Positions 1 to 13,513 of a stretch of 64,000 nt of DNA are shown here, one piece after another. The notes beneath the pieces were generated by a model. The model was not told the DNA's origin, made no database searches, and saw nothing but the letters and a program-made list of their open reading frames with translations. Each line of letters opens with the position of its first letter. The stretch's first letter is position 1. Origin of the DNA: Liolophura sinensis (Eukaryota > Mollusca > Polyplacophora > Chitonida > Chitonidae); NCBI RefSeq assembly GCF_032854445.1, contig NC_088302.1, positions 35,406,191 through 35,470,190 on the forward strand, read 5' to 3'. Made by a program: the position numbers and the translations under genes.

Positions 1-101
1 GCCGGAGAGGAAGCCAGCATGAGCTGGACTTGAACTCACAGCTACCTCATTGGTGAGAGACTCCTGGGTCATTAGATAACCAACTGAGCCACGGAGGTCC
101 C
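1..101 (-). mobile_element. tRNA-derived SINE (head part), cut by window edge
   Basis: On the minus strand this begins with a tRNA-like head: an A-box-like GTGGCTCAGTTGGTTA, then a B-box-like GTGAGTTCAAGTCC. It continues into the shared SINE body (GCTCATGCTGGCTTCCTCT) until the window edge. It belongs to the same family as the copies at about 7.9, 15.5, 17.9, 26.6, 31.7, 59.3 and 62.1 kb. The tail is outside the window. Confidence 0.8.
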
Positions 102-103
102 TT

Positions 104-130
104 GTAAATAAATAAATAAATAAATAAATG
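104..130. repeat. (TAAA)n microsatellite
   Basis: A short run of about six TAAA units directly follows the SINE head. It may derive from an older element tail. Confidence 0.8.
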
Positions 131-313
131 TAACGAGATTTCCCGCAAGACAACTACATTCATTAACCTAAGAAGTCGCATGTGCGAATCTAGCTCTTGC
201 TGGATTCATTTGAAGCTCGGTTTGGGAGACTGATCAAGTTTATGCCGATGTTTTCTTTGTGCACTGCCCGTCTTTCTACACACATGAACCAGTCCATCGA
301 AATACTGATGTGT

Positions 314-352
314 CCAGTGAAATATTTTTGAGTACGGAATAAAACAACAATG
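314..352 (+). mobile_element. SINE tail fragment
   Basis: The stretch contains GTGAAATATTTTTGAGTACG followed by a degenerate form of the tail AAAACACCAAT. This matches the 3' ends of the fuller SINE copies in the window. No head is recognisable. Confidence 0.5.
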
Positions 353-513
353 AACGATCGGTCTACGTATAACAATTTGCTACGTATACATGTACATGTC
401 AACATAAGCACCGTCATATATATAATGACAAATACTTGAGGATGGCGATAAGCACCAATCAAGTAATTAAGAAATAACCTGTAATAAATAAACATCGCTG
501 ATTTTCTTTACAG

Positions 514-3500
514 TTTGGAATTAATGGTGACACAAAGCTTTACGACTCACACATCAAACCCCTTGTGTATGCTTGTGCCATCATGCTGCCGATCTCCTAC
601 ATAATAGGACTGGTGTTCACCCTGAAGACACACAAAGAGCTGTTATACGGGAAGGACAGTGGCGAGGAACAGTCAAACGGTAGTAGATTCATTAAACAAA
701 TTTACCTCCTCCGGTACGGTTGTGTTTTTTGTCGGCCTGTATTTGTCTATCTGTCTTTCTGCTACTTTTTCAGAAAAAAGCTATGCATGCAGGAATGAAA
801 TCACTGACTTAGGGCTAGGGACCAATCAGTTAAATTTTGGTTGTTATCCAAATAGGGGTCCGGATCAAAGGTCGTGTTTAAACGATACTTTAAGATTTAC
901 AGATAGGTCCAAAATGCAGAGTATTGTCTATAGTGTGAGGATTTGTACATTTAGCTGTGGAGGCCTCTTGTGCTCTCGGAGTTAAGCATTTGTCATCGTT
1001 TTATAATCTCCGCCAGTGATGCATATGTGACCGGAAACTAGCAAGCACATTGTTGCTCTTTTTTTTTTTGTTTTTTTTGTTTTGTTTTGTTTTTTCCAAA
1101 CTGACTATATGCAAAATTATATCAAAGACGTAATATATTAATTTCTGCGTGACATTCCTGTTGACCCTCTGTTTTTACCAGCTCACCGTGGTCAGGCCCA
1201 GTGGTCCATCCTCAAGTCAGCCGTCATCATGCTAATCGGCGCTGTCCTCATCTCTCTCTGTGCTGATGTGGCTACAGAGAATATACAACCTTTGCTGCAG
1301 GTATCTGGTATATCTGAGGTAAGTTATCACAACAAAATGAAGTAGTCTGGTATCTCTTAGGTGAGTGGTCACAGATTACTTCGGGTGTCTGGTATCTTCA
1401 TCGTAAGTCGTGACAGTATACTAAAGATGTCTGGTATCTCTGAGGTAAGTGATCAGCTTTCGCTGCAGAGTGAGACAGCCAGCCAGGTCAGAGTGCAGAT
1501 CCAGGACACAACCACCGACATTTGTTAGGCACTCAGAGACTTAAGGTCGCAAACGAACCAGAGAAGTTGGATTCGAAAACGCGACCTCATTGACCAGTGG
1601 TCCAATGCTGTATATGAACGGGCTGGCAAGAATCCTACATCATATTGCCTAGCATTCCGCTTAATCCCTGACTTTATTTAGGTTTAACTTCCTAGTTCTG
1701 TGTATATGTATGGATTATCCTACTACTTGGTTAGGCTCTTATAAGCAACAAAAAACTAAGATACGTTTATTAACTGGTATTATAAGATTGTTTATTCATA
1801 ACTCATTTTGTCCTTGCAGTATTTCATCGGGGTAACGCTGCTGGCAATCGTCCCCGATCTACCGGAAGTGGTCAACGGCGTATTGTTCGCTTTACAGAAC
1901 AATGTGGCATTAGGGTATGTCATACTTAACCGAATGCAACTATATTATGTCCATGGACCACCACGGTTAGCACTTATATGATTAAATGATTTAATTGTCT
2001 TTTATCTGCTGGTTAAATCTCTGCTGAGTTCTGTAAATTTGATTACAGTTTACACGCTGTATGTGACTAAAGCTTGGACAGTCCAAATGCAGGTACACTA
2101 AAAAAACTGATCTGTTAGGTTTAACAGAAAGTCTGGTGATTCTAGAATGTACAGCTAAAATTACAACCGACTGATCTGTTAAATGTAACACACATATTCT
2201 GTTCTGTTAGACTAACGAGATATTATGTTGAGTATGACAGAACATTGTGTTATAATAACAGAATATATACATCCTGGCATCGCTCAGGTATAGGCTTTCT
2301 GTTAAAATTAATAGATTAATTCTTGAGTATAACATGTTGATAGAGAACAAACAAAGTTAAATATATACAAACATTTATACGTATATTATGCAAATCCGAA
2401 AAAAATACTACCTCACCATGCCATATTTTGGGGAGTCCAACGACTAGCCTACAAAGAGACACTTTGAAATATCAAGGTCTTGGCGTCAGCATTGAATGGA
2501 TTTATAGTTGACTCAATCACAGAAATCTTACAGTCACAACGAAAATCTTTGATTCAGTAACTATCACATCACATATGTTTGAATGTATTTCATGTCCAAT
2601 TGAATGTACAAATATTCCAATCTATCCCTGTCACCGGTACACACCCAAACTCCTTACCGCGCATGCACCACTCTTTACATTCGCTGATCACTGTCACCAC
2701 AAGCAAATTTTGTCCAGAAAACAACGCCAATGTCAATGGGGTCAGGGTAATAAGGCATGCAGCGATGTCATAAAATGCTAACCCTGTGTCGACATTTGTT
2801 TCCATCTAAACTTGATACACATGCGATTTCTTTATCTAAAAACACGCACAGCATGATTCTGTTAGGCATCTGAAACAATTTTATGGATGGGTGCTGAATA
2901 TAGGTACGCGAGATGACAATAGCGGTAACGCTAAGTCTAAACAAGTCTACGTAATTCGCACAGACTACACAGGCCAAGCTTGTCCAGTGATGGCAGTTAT
3001 GTAAAGCGAGCCTAAGGAGCGGCACATGCGCTGTGAAGAGTATGTGTATGTGTAAGCTCTGTTTCTATCAACCTGTTTTTCTTCCAGGTTAGAGATCGGC
3101 AGTTCAGCGGCTGTCCAGGTTTGCCTGGTGCAGATTCCTACCCTCGTGCTCATTGATCTGATTTATGTAAGTGACACAACCCCGGAGCCTGATACTTTAA
3201 ATACTCTTCTCTGGCCCTCTCGAAACTTAATCTTTGATTTATAATAAGTCTAGAGACACATGCGCAGTGGGTTACCTGTATAGTTAAACGGTAAAACGGT
3301 AACTTACGCAATACGACTTTACTCTTTTAACCTTTCGTATTTGATTGGCGTTCAATAATATTCCTTTCTGGTCTGTGATTTACTTTGTGTTCCAGTCTTT
3401 TAGATTTGACCAGTATTCAATGATATTCATTTCTGGGCTGTGTTCTTTTTTTTATTCGAGCCTTTCGGATTTTACCTGTTATTCAATAATAATCACATAT

Positions 3501-3994
3501 GAGATGTAATTTTTTTTCTATTCCAGCCTTTCGGATTTTACCTGGTATTCAATGATATTCATTTCTGGGCTGTGATTTTTTCTGTCATTGTGATGAACTA
3601 CACGATCCAAGATGGCAAAAGCAACTACTTTCAAGGTAATTAACTTTGTTCAGAGGTTCATACACTTATGAGCTCGAGAGAACCTGCGCTTTCAATTAAA
3701 CTATTTCATTTAAATAATTACATTAAATGATTAATGATTATATCATTACATTTAATGGTTACATTATGCTATTTAATGATTAAATTAATACCCGTTTAAC
3801 CATTGAACTAAAACGCGTTTAATTATCACATTATTACATTTAATGTTGAAATCATTGCAGGATTACGTTTAATGATACTTAAGTGACCCTGCATCTTTTC
3901 ATCTGTTTCAGGCTGGATATTGCTCGGTATTTACTTCGTTATACTGGCTATGTATTTCTTCACACCAGTACCTCCTGATGTCAGATGTTCCTAG
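514..3994 (+). CDS. VNX1/CAX-type cation/H+ exchanger, copy A (last six exons; 5' part outside window)
   Basis: Six exons join in frame: 514-679, 1182-1318, 1820-1914, 3088-3166, 3527-3635 and 3912-3994 (stop TAG), giving 222 residues. All introns are GT-AG. The product matches the C-terminal half of the complete gene at 23.2-40.3 kb almost residue for residue, and four internal exon lengths (137, 95, 79, 109) are identical, so these are tandem paralogues. It contains the second exchanger repeat: VTLLAIVPDLPEVVNG, then NNVALGLEIGSSAAVQVCL, then several membrane segments and the ending FFTPVPPDVRCS. VNX1-type family members exchange protons for Na+, K+ or Ca2+ across vacuolar or other internal membranes; the substrate here is not deducible. 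The exon at 514 starts in phase 0 and corresponds to exon 15 of copy B, so the YccF domain and first repeat must lie upstream of the window. No frame break is seen, so it looks functional. Confidence 0.9.
1301..1464 (+). repeat. Degenerate tandem copies of an exon end plus splice donor (copy A)
   Basis: The exon end and donor GTATCTGGTATATCTGAG|gtaagt (junction at 1318) is followed by about three diverged copies with motifs TCTGGTATCTCTTAGgtgag, TCTGGTATCTTCATCgtaag and TCTGGTATCTCTGAGgtaag. The same junction is amplified about 25-fold in copy B at 36.4-37.6 kb. Confidence 0.8.
1480..1620 (-). mobile_element. Second SINE family, fragment
   Basis: The fragment shares motifs such as ACTTAAGGTCGCAAACGAACC and a B-box-like GGATTCGAAAACGCGACC with pieces at about 6.6 and 53.7 kb. 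It is old and lies in intron 2 of the visible part of exchanger copy A. Confidence 0.45.
3331..3590 (+). repeat. Tandem copies of a splice acceptor plus exon start (copy A)
   Basis: Three diverged copies of about 62-69 bp precede and resemble the exon starting at 3527. Each has a pyrimidine tract, an AG (about 3392, 3461 and the real one at 3526) and a version of CCTTTCGGATTTTACCTG followed by a TTCAATGATATTCATTTCTG-like stretch. The homologous junction of copy B (exon at 39,090) is also tandemly repeated. Confidence 0.8.
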
Positions 3995-6540
3995 TTGTCT
4001 CCCTCACTAAGCTTATGACTGTCGGTTTTACTCCTTGCCAGAAAATTTTGAAAATTGTGTCCGTGATGGATCTAAACGTGGATAACATAAAACTGGTCAG
4101 TTAACAATTTGTACATGATACAACATGGTTAGATTGACTTTTGGCAAGGTTTCGTTTTGAGGTATAAAATGTGGCCATCATGATTCCACGCTGCCATGAG
4201 TCCAACGACGATTGAATGGATGAAAACACAGTAATTACTGTGTGATGCATACTGGTATATGTATGCATATAGGTGTCGCTTTCCGTGACAGTTGGACAAT
4301 AGGGACTGGATTACATTTCACATTAAGTCTCGCAAATAACCCAATGATGCGAGACTAGCATCTGTCAGATAAAGTATGAAACACATATGCTACTCAAGAG
4401 GAGAAAGGAACATGATGAAAAACATTTTGGCAATATATTTTTATATGTGATGACAGTTACAGTAGACCCATATATGTGATGATAGTCTGTGTGATCGCAT
4501 ATTGCACCAGTCGAACATTTCTTGAAAGACTTAACTTAGCTTTTGATGTATAAACCACAATAAGTCATAATATTAGATATATTAATAATATAAGTCATAC
4601 ATATCAACTATAGTAATATAAGAATCTAAAGTTCTTGGTTAAATGTTGTTAGAGCTACAATGTTCGGAGAAATTGACCATTGCGTGGTTTAGGGGTTGTA
4701 AATTCATTTACAATAAGACTTCTTAAAGACTTTAAGGATTGTAAATAAATAATACCACCACAATTCTTGTGGTCTGTATCATATCTCTGTAGCCCTAGCT
4801 GCTGTGTTTGTTGCCTTTAATGAATAGATATAATGTTCTAACATCATGTGACATTGACCTCTGCCCACTTTCTCCTACACTAAATGGTATATATACAGCA
4901 TTTTCTAAAAATATGTATATATATTTTTTAAATTTGTTACAGCCTAATTTTTGATGTTAAAATCGCCATTCATAATCATTACTGTGGGACTATATACAAT
5001 CAAGTAAAGATAAATCACACCGCCATTACTTTCACGTTCCCACATCCTTGCCTGTCCAGAAGAGAACATGACTCCATCCTGCTTCCTTAGTTCCTGTGTA
5101 CTTGCTCCACGCAGTGTGTATTTAAGTGGGAGAGACAAGCCGGACTACACGAAGAGCTGCAGGCATTTTCTCGAGGAAGTGCTGGCTTCAGATAAGGCCA
5201 CATGTTCATGTTTGTTAGCACGGAATATATGAGGTCGTATAGGACTGACAAAAATATTATTAAAATTAATTTTTTTTTTACTTAATTAAAAAAAAACTGA
5301 CTTGGATGTATATATAGGTAAATAAATGTTGTATATTGGAGCCTGTGCTCAGTACAGTTTACCGTTGCCGTTTACTTCATTGTTTTCATTGTTCATTATT
5401 TCATGTTTGTCTCGGTTTTGAATATATTTCTGCCATATAACGACAGCATATCCGCTGTTAGGGCAGTTCCAGCAAACGTACATACATATATTATGACGAC
5501 TTCATCAAGCTTAATGCCATTCCAACACAACATGTATTGTCATGGTGCTTATAATCAACTTAGACTACGATCGCTTTGTGAATCTGGATCCCTCCAGGTC
5601 AGTCAAAGATTAAATACACGAGGAAACCAGTGCTTGCTCTCCCCCCCCCCCCCCCCAATCCAAATGTTAATCGGGAACCAGGAAACAGCCTGTAATTATA
5701 GATAAAGGTGAGTCAAAGCGGCAGTGAGCCTTATTATGGCAGTCAAATATTGGTATCTGGTTAGACAATGAATATATTTTAAGACGTACAGCATAGAGAG
5801 TACGACGGTGTGATAGCTGGCAAATGGTCACACGTAACCGGTGAAATACCGGTTAGTCTCTTTCCAATTCGCCTCAATCAGCGTTTTATTCTAACACGTC
5901 ATGACACACATTTACAGCTACACGCTGGTGTTTATGGGATAGACGTTTTCAAGACACAGAGATATCATATTCTAAACTCATTTGATCCTATATATTGTTA
6001 TCGGAGGAAAATTGTCTATTTTTACGAACTTTGTGTATTATTTCATTACAAAATTCCAATAACCTTCTGAGATATTGTCACTTGAAAATTCTTCTTGTAG
6101 AAGTCAAAAATGGTAATGCAAACGAACTGCCCTGATTCCAATGGGGTTAATCTGACTTCAGGCAGAAAAACAAAACAACAAAACAAGAAATGCACAAAAT
6201 ATATATATAGGTATAACTATCTCCATTACCTCTTTGTACACCGGTTTAAAGATGCAGTTCCTGCCTGTATAAAGAGAAACCTGATTGTACTTGCTTGTAT
6301 ACCATATTATTTTTAGGAGTCAAATCTTTGTAAATTAATATCAAATTTAAATAAATTCTGTTCCTTTCAATGAAAGACCTGTGGCTTTTCAATGGTTACT
6401 TTGTCAGTCAGTAAACTGAGACATGTATTCTGGAGCCTAAATCGCCTCAACAATTTTCTTGATAAACAGTATTCAGTGACAGCTAAGAATCTCACATAAT
6501 TAATTTTTTACGAAATAAAGGGACTTTGTTAGAGGCCGTT
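3995..6540. other. Intergenic and 3' flanking DNA of exchanger copy A
   Basis: I see no supported gene. There is an AATAAA at 4744-4749 about 750 bp after the stop, which could be a polyadenylation signal, and a poly-C run at 5641-5656. Short open frames here have no recognisable domains or coding signature. Confidence 0.5.
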
Positions 6541-6544
6541 GTGA

Positions 6545-6725
6545 TGTATTTTATTTATTTGACTGGTGTTTACAGCTTTAAGATTTTTCACTTATATGAC
6601 CGACAGCTGTTAGGATTACGAGTGGAGTAAACGGGAGTACCCGGAGTAAACCACCGCCTTTCGTCAGATAAATGACAAAATTCCTGACATAAAGTCGCAA
6701 CCGAACTAGCGAAAGATGGTACAGC
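6545..6725 (-). mobile_element. Second SINE family, copy
   Basis: On the minus strand the order is GTTCGGTTGCGACTTTATGTC, a middle with GGTGGTTTACTCCGGGTAC, then the tail GTGAAAAATCTTAAAGCTGT, then a CAAATAAATAAAAT run. The middle differs from the main SINE family, but the tail is related. Confidence 0.5.
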
Positions 6726-7603
6726 AACAAATACTGTAGCCTACAGTGTGGAGGCATTTCCAGCACAAAGGTTTCTATACACGTGTACATACCTGTGAGC
6801 AAGTTATGCTGATATTACTAACAAAAATATTGACGTATTTTTATACTGTATTAGGCTCTTTCGCGTCCTAAAATGGTCCCGTGGCCTTCGCTGAATCATA
6901 CGGTTGAAGCACCCTTGATTGTGTGTTCGAAGCCAGTTGTCGTTGCGGCCGTAAGTCAGGTACCTATGGCGAAGGGCGGTGCACCGGACCGTCATAGAAG
7001 CAAACAATTCTTTAATGTATGTAGCTAAAATAGTTTTTGGTCATTTGATTAAACTTTAATTATTCATTTATTGGTGTTTTAGGTATTATACACCGTGCTC
7101 AAATATATATGACATCGGACAGATTTATGTGTGGAAGTGAGCAGACAGAGCCAAGTGTGAAATCTGTGCCATAACAGTGGGCGCTGAAAAATCTTTTTAC
7201 AAATGTTGGGAGATTGCCCATTGCCCATTTGTCCGTTCAGCATGAGGTTAACGTTTAAGGTGTATACCAGTATACAGTAAACTAACAAACCTTTTAAGTA
7301 GTGAATCATTAATTATATTGTATCAAGATATGTTATATAATATCTTTTTCTAACTTCTGTTCAAACCGCGTTTGAGTTGATAAAGGGGTGTATTAAGGGC
7401 TAATAATGGCTATGAAGTCAGAACAAAATCTTGACTGAATAAGATATACAGGCCTAAAGATGTCAAGTGTCCAGTGTCAAGTTCACCACGGTGTCAATCT
7501 AGATAGGCTTGCGTGTTTGCCCTACGTTTTATCTGCAACGGCTGTTTAAACTCTGACATCACACATACAAGGTCATAGTGTATGTCATGTAACTGCCGGG
7601 GTG

Positions 7604-7700
7604 ACCTAGCTGGATTAGCATAGCTAAACTTAAAGAGTCTGACCTGAATACTCAGAAAGGGTCAGTTTGGGGTCATCTGCAAATACCATCCAGCTAGGTT
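7604..7700. repeat. Short inverted repeat
   Basis: ACCTAGCTGGAT at 7604-7615 is repeated in inverted form at 7688-7699. No terminal duplication or coding content identifies it further. Confidence 0.35.
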
Positions 7701-7916
7701 AATTGTCAAAAATCGATGTCATTGATTCTGGAGGACTTTGGTAATAAGTGGTCTCGCATATATGGCAGTTAAGGCGTCTCATGTAGGAAAGTCCACCAGT
7801 TTCCTGCCAAGGTCGGTGGTTTTCTCCAAGCAATTCAGTTTCCGCCATCAAAAAATGTTCATAAGTGAAATTTTCTTGAGTGTATATTGTCTTTGATAAA
7901 TTGTGGATCAAGTGTA

Positions 7917-8113
7917 ACCAGGAGCCGTGGCCGTGGTCGTTAGTGTGCCAGCGCGGCCCGTAGGCCCAAGAGCCTCTCACCAATGCGGTTGCGGTAAGTT
8001 CAAGTACAGGTCAAGCTGGTTTCCTCTTCGGCCATACATGGGAAGATCTTCCAGCAAGCTGCTGATGGTCGTGGGATTTCCCCAGACTCTGCCAGGTTTT
8101 CTCCCTCCATAAT
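7917..8113 (+). mobile_element. tRNA-derived SINE, diverged
   Basis: A diverged tRNA-like head (GCCGTGGCCGTGGTCGTTAG) and TCTCACCAATGCGGTTGCGG are followed by the family body (GGAAGATCTTCCAGCAAGCT, then GATGGTCGTGGGATTTCCCC). It is 3' truncated, ending near CTCCATAATAAATAAG. Confidence 0.75.
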
Positions 8114-8669
8114 AAATAAGTCTCCATTTCTAAAATATTACAAGCACTCAATATCTGGCTGAATTAAACAAGTGCATTTTGAGCAGGATGAGATTTTGTT
8201 TGTATCTGAAATAACACAACGAAACCGATGATGTTTTCAATTATTCTTTTTAACATTAAAGGATACATGAAAAGGTATTGTAAACGAAGAGGATAATTTT
8301 AAGGAAAATGAAGAAAAACTTGCCAAAAAAGGAGAAAAAAGATCATTTTCTTTGTATTTTATAATTTTAAATAACCGCCCTATTTCATGCATATATATCC
8401 GTCATATACTAGCATTTAATCGACGTCATCGATGACTATACTGGGAGCGCGGGACCAGCTTAGCGCCCCCAAGCCGGGCTCTGCCCCTAATAAATTTCTG
8501 CAGACGGCCATCACCGTTGACCTTTAAAGGGACCTTCCATGTATACTTTCGCTCCTCCATGTACTTAATGTTTGCATGGCGTTACGTGAGTATACCCGCA
8601 AATCTGACCAACCTAACCTTATCTGCTTGTCTTTTAAAAACTATGTGTCTGACAACTGGTCTGCTTTTT

Positions 8670-9515
8670 AAAAACTATTCTCAGATGCATCAAAGTGCCC
8701 AGAAACAGGGAGGTGTGGTATTGGGTTTTCAGTACCGGATATAAAATTATGCCAATCACTTAGAGTGTCTGATAAATTGTCGGTCTTCACATGTGAGTTA
8801 TTAGCAATCCTCTGTTCTTTACGCTGGCTTGAGGAATATAGACCAGTGAGGGATGTGATTTTTTCTGATTCACTTGCTGCATTGCAGGCAATTAAGAATT
8901 AATTATCTGTCTCTTACACGTTACCATGTCGAGAAATGTTCAACGAAGTCAAGTCACACTTCTACTCGCTTTGGCAGAATGAGTGGGATACAATAATGGT
9001 CGTTTTTATTTTCAATTTCAGCCTTTTATTTCCAGTGGTTATGTAAGCTTATCTCCAAGACGACACGATGTCTTATTTTTCAGATTAATGTCTGGTGTCT
9101 TACCTCTTAATTTACGCCTTTTCAAGATAAACTGTCAACAAGCTGGCTGGTGTGATTTTTGTGATGTAGATGAGTCTGAAGTACATTTTCCTTTAAGATG
9201 TCCCAGATGTAATATAGTCAGAACTCAAATGTTTGCAAAGCTATCACATTATGGTATTTTTCAGCAGGCATTACAGGCAGTTCTGTGTCCTCCACGAAAC
9301 AGAGTTAAAGTTTTCTATGAAGTGGCGAAATTCATTGTTAATTCAAGGCGATTTTGAGTCGCCCCAACCCTCATCCTGTTTATTTGAGTGTTATCTCTAG
9401 TAATGTAGTATAGATTTACTCTTGCAGTTAGGTGTGGCGTGCATTATCCTTTTCAGGGCTTGGTAAACGCCAAATTTATAATTTCATTCACTCACTCACC
9501 GCTGACCTCACCAAA
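8670..9515 (+). mobile_element. LINE 3' fragment with RNase H domain (I/Nimb-like)
   Basis: One frame from about 8678 to a stop at 8900 reads FSDASKCPETGRCGIGFSV, then FTCELLAILCSLRWLEEY, then IFSDSLAALQAIK. These are the D, E and D positions of an RNase H fold as found in I-clade LINEs. A second frame (8983-9357) gives a typical LINE C-terminus with CDFCDVDESEVHFPLRCPRC, a CCHC-like metal site. It is followed by a 3' UTR ending in TTCATTCACTCACTCACC. The frame change and the stop at 8900 show it is broken; reverse transcriptase and endonuclease are absent, so it is 5' truncated. The clade assignment is an inference from the RNase H and the tail. Confidence 0.75.
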
Positions 9516-9519
9516 GTAG

Positions 9520-12500
9520 GCTACTTAATTTCCGAAACCGCTGGAAATTAGAAAAGTTTATTTTAAATTCAATTTTGGTCACCCGAGAAGAAAGATTAGA
9601 AGTTTTTTTGTATGCGTTTCATAAATCCTGTAACCTTGGGTTAAGCGGATTTCCGATGTGTACTATTTATTTACGTATTTGTCAAATCGTTTGTTTGTTA
9701 GACTGATGTTTGAGCAATACTCAACCATAATTAACTCTCAGGAGGGTCAGGGTGAAGGAAATCAGGCCGAGCAATGGGAAACACCCGAACCTCTACTGGT
9801 TAATGACCAACTTAACGACTTAAAACTGTGTACTGGTGCAAATATACACCCATTCCTCCACACATTCTCGTTGCTGATTAATTTCTAGCAAAGCTTTACT
9901 GATTTCTTTGCCATTTCACAAGTTAAGAGTTATGATAAAGCGTTTTTTCTTTCAGAATTCCGTCCAGTAGAGAGAGAATCCAAGAAACTAAAAAAAACCG
10001 TTGGAATCTGCACTACACGTGTTTTCCCCAATCACGATACCTCAGTATATAATGTGTAATGACATGTTGTGTAATGTAACTGTAAAACATCTTACTTAGC
10101 TATTGAAATTAACACTTGGAGTTAACACCACCACATATTAAATCAATTATGTGCAAAAACCATGTCTAAATGGCGTCTTACTTAATTTCGACATGCGGTA
10201 GTCCTACTGAATGGCCACGAACATTATAAAGAGGCATGAACATTCATGTATATGCGCAACATGGTGTTTGTTCCACCGGAACTCGATCTGACACGTGCTT
10301 GACGTCCTTCCAGCGTACTAAGATTCATACACACACTTTCCTTAAATAAACCTTCACATTTATACTTCAAACCAGACTTCATGTTTTATTGTATAAATGC
10401 ATACATACAATAATAATTATATAATCCGCCAACACCAATACGAAAATATACAAGACAAGTTGTATTCCTTTTGGTTTTCAAGTATATAGGCCATCAAATA
10501 CTTTTACAGTCTCAAATAGATTTACCACGCGGGTGTTTCTCAACAACTAAAGGCCATCTGCCAATAAACACACAGAAACTACTTAAAGGTAGTTCATTCA
10601 TTCTGAATGCCGAATGTATGTCTCTAGCTTCAGTCAATTCAGTAATTGGTTAGAAGATAGACGTTAAAAAGCCGTTAAAGCCCGGCATTTTGTGAGCTTA
10701 AAAGCTTAAAAGTACGTATGCATGAATATCCTTCTTATGATTCAGTTAGCAGGCTACATGCTTACATGTATGCACAATTAGGTACGGGTTCCTATACACA
10801 CATGACCACGAAACTTCAATGACTCATGGCTATGAATTTAATTATGAAATCAGGACAAACATGAAGCATGTCTTGAATATCTTCTTGTGTGTTATATCTC
10901 TGCTATATACATGTTTCACAATTCAAGTATACGGATTACATGTTGTCGCTGGCTCAGAGTGAGCACCTTGGCGATATAGCCTAGCTGTGCACGTGAACCA
11001 TGGTCCTATAATCACATTTGTTGGACATCTGGCTTCAGAGAACGGGGACATTCGTGAAGCTTAGGATTTGACCCTGAAGGGACATGTCTGAAGACAATAG
11101 GATATATGACCTGTGAAAGGGTATAGTGTGTGCATATGTATGTGGAATCTAGATAAGATAGCACATACTGGAAACATATTCGTACTGTATATAAAATCTC
11201 TGGAAAAGTTTCTACGCTAGTCCTGTAAACTTAACAGTCAAGTTCATATTGTGTGTTGAAGACGAGGAGATACTGTGCCTGAACACAAAAGCTGATACAC
11301 TTTCCTTGGGAAGATACATAAATCATCGGAGCTCAATACGCCAAAAAAAAAGGATGGACAGCGGAGTCCAAAAAAATTGTAAGTCTGGTTTTACAACATA
11401 CATATTTTAGTTTAAATGTACACTGATCCCACTTTTCTTCTTTTCTTTATTTTCCAAATTGGCATGTGGTTACGAGAAGCTTTTCACCACGCATGGTAAA
11501 AATCGCTTGTTTATACAGAGTGAAAACAATCGGCTTGGTTGACAGCGTCTTAGAATACATAGTGGAGAGTGTTCCATCAAGCTGCAAAATTAAAATGTTG
11601 GCTCAGTCATTCGGCAAGTCCCAATATATGGTGGAGAGAAGAAGAGTGATAATGGTAGACATGGAGTATTCTTCTGTGTCGACCAAAGTTCTTCATCAAG
11701 ATTGGTATGGATTGCAGATTTGCATGACTCGGCATGAATAAGGATAATGCTTATCACTGTTGCTCCGTCTCTCCTTGGCCCTGCGGACGGACCGTGAAAC
11801 TATGAATAGATCATATATACCTGGCCAAGGGGTCACGAAGCGATCTTAAACTTAAGTCGAAATATTAATCATTAAATTTGGTATGTTCCTTTTGTTGTTT
11901 TAGCACAAATTTGTTGAACAATAACTTACACTCTCAGGATTTACGTTGTCAAGCAATATTTTGGCCTGGTTACATCAGAAATAACAATTTTAAAGTGATT
12001 TTAAATTTTGATTTATGCATAAGATCACTTCGTGATCCCCGGGCCTCAGCCGCAATAACATCAAACGCATTTAATTCAAATGTTTCTGTCAAAAGTACGA
12101 ATTGTCTTATCCCGTAATTACGTAATTAATAACAAATATGACAGTTTTTATCTGCAATTCTTGACGTTTTGCCAACATATTGCTTTGGCGTTTAATGTTT
12201 TGAGCAGCATTTCTACATATATAGACAAATCGTAACTGTCATAACCGTGAGGATTCATAATAATTCGGCTTAATTAATAAACAATTGTTTTCTGATTTCT
12301 ACTAACTTAAAATCCATGTCTTAAAGGGAAGAAAACATAAAAATGATGCCAAAATCAGATGAAAGAGCGTCAAAACTTATTTGCAAATATAATGTTATAT
12401 AATTTTTTTTGGATTTCATATTTCAAGAGAAAAGGGTATTTGAAAATATTTTTGTATGGTGGGTATTTGGACCAACTTTTGGTAGTTATCGTTGTTGCAT

Positions 12501-13510
12501 AATCATGTCCTAAATAAGGAATGTGATGCTTGTTTAATAAATTTATTTGAATGTAAATTTGTTGTTTATATCGAAACACATGCATTTAACCAAAATTATG
12601 ATAATATTTATGAACATATTAAAAATATAAATATGATCCAAACTGAGTATAAAGGAGAAGAAAACTTAAAAACATGACACTATAGGCTGAAAAGAGCACA
12701 TTTTCTTTTTATATCTGGTGGTGCCTGTTGCATAATTTTGCGATTTTTCCTCGCCATACACGTAAAGCCTGAAAACGGCAAAGCTGGCCATAAATCGCTT
12801 AGTCCATACCGTCCTCCATCTTTAACACCCTGTTATTTATGCTGGGAGTGTGTTGCTTCTCAGCCAATGTGAGTCGTTAAAACTGCCCGCTTGTTGGTGT
12901 AAACTCGGAACCTACGTCCAACATTCCGGTTTCCCGATCGTCAAACGGAAAACGAACTGTACTGTTCGCTACCCTCTGCGAAGAAGAGTTCTACGGGAAA
13001 TGTACGAACTGCATTTCAGCGGTTTCCGACGGCAATTTTCTTCCTAACACAGAAGACTTCAGGACTAGTTCTTAGGCAAAATGGAGTGGCCCACAGCGGA
13101 TTTTGGCGCTGACTTTATTTATAATTTATCAACTTGAGGTACATATTAGAATTTTTATGGCATGCACCTGCCAGTAAATTGCATACTCTTTCAATGGTAT
13201 TTGGTTGATATTTAAATTTTCTTTTCCTTTAATACATGTGTTAGCTGAAAAGAACAAATTCTAGCGCAAACATATTTATTAAACCTGTGTTGCATCCTCA
13301 TTTATGACATTATTAAACAAAGATTTTAAATACCAAGGTGGTCCCATATACCCGTCATACAAAAATTATTTTCAAGTGTCTTTTTCTCCTTAAGGAAAAA
13401 TCGGAAAAAAATATTGAAGAAGAATAACTTTTCGCACTCTTTCATGTGAACTTTATGTTATTTTTATATTTTCTCCACCTTTAACTCCGTTGTCAGGAAG
13501 AAGCTTTTAA
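9520..13510. other. Intergenic DNA without recognised features
   Basis: AT-rich sequence. Short open frames such as 11,466-11,741 show no recognisable domain, and I see no exon with convincing splice sites. Confidence 0.5.
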
Positions 13511-13513
13511 TCA

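Noticed and set aside
11466..11741. 91-codon open frame
   Set aside because: No recognisable domain, splice context or homologous look; length is compatible with chance.
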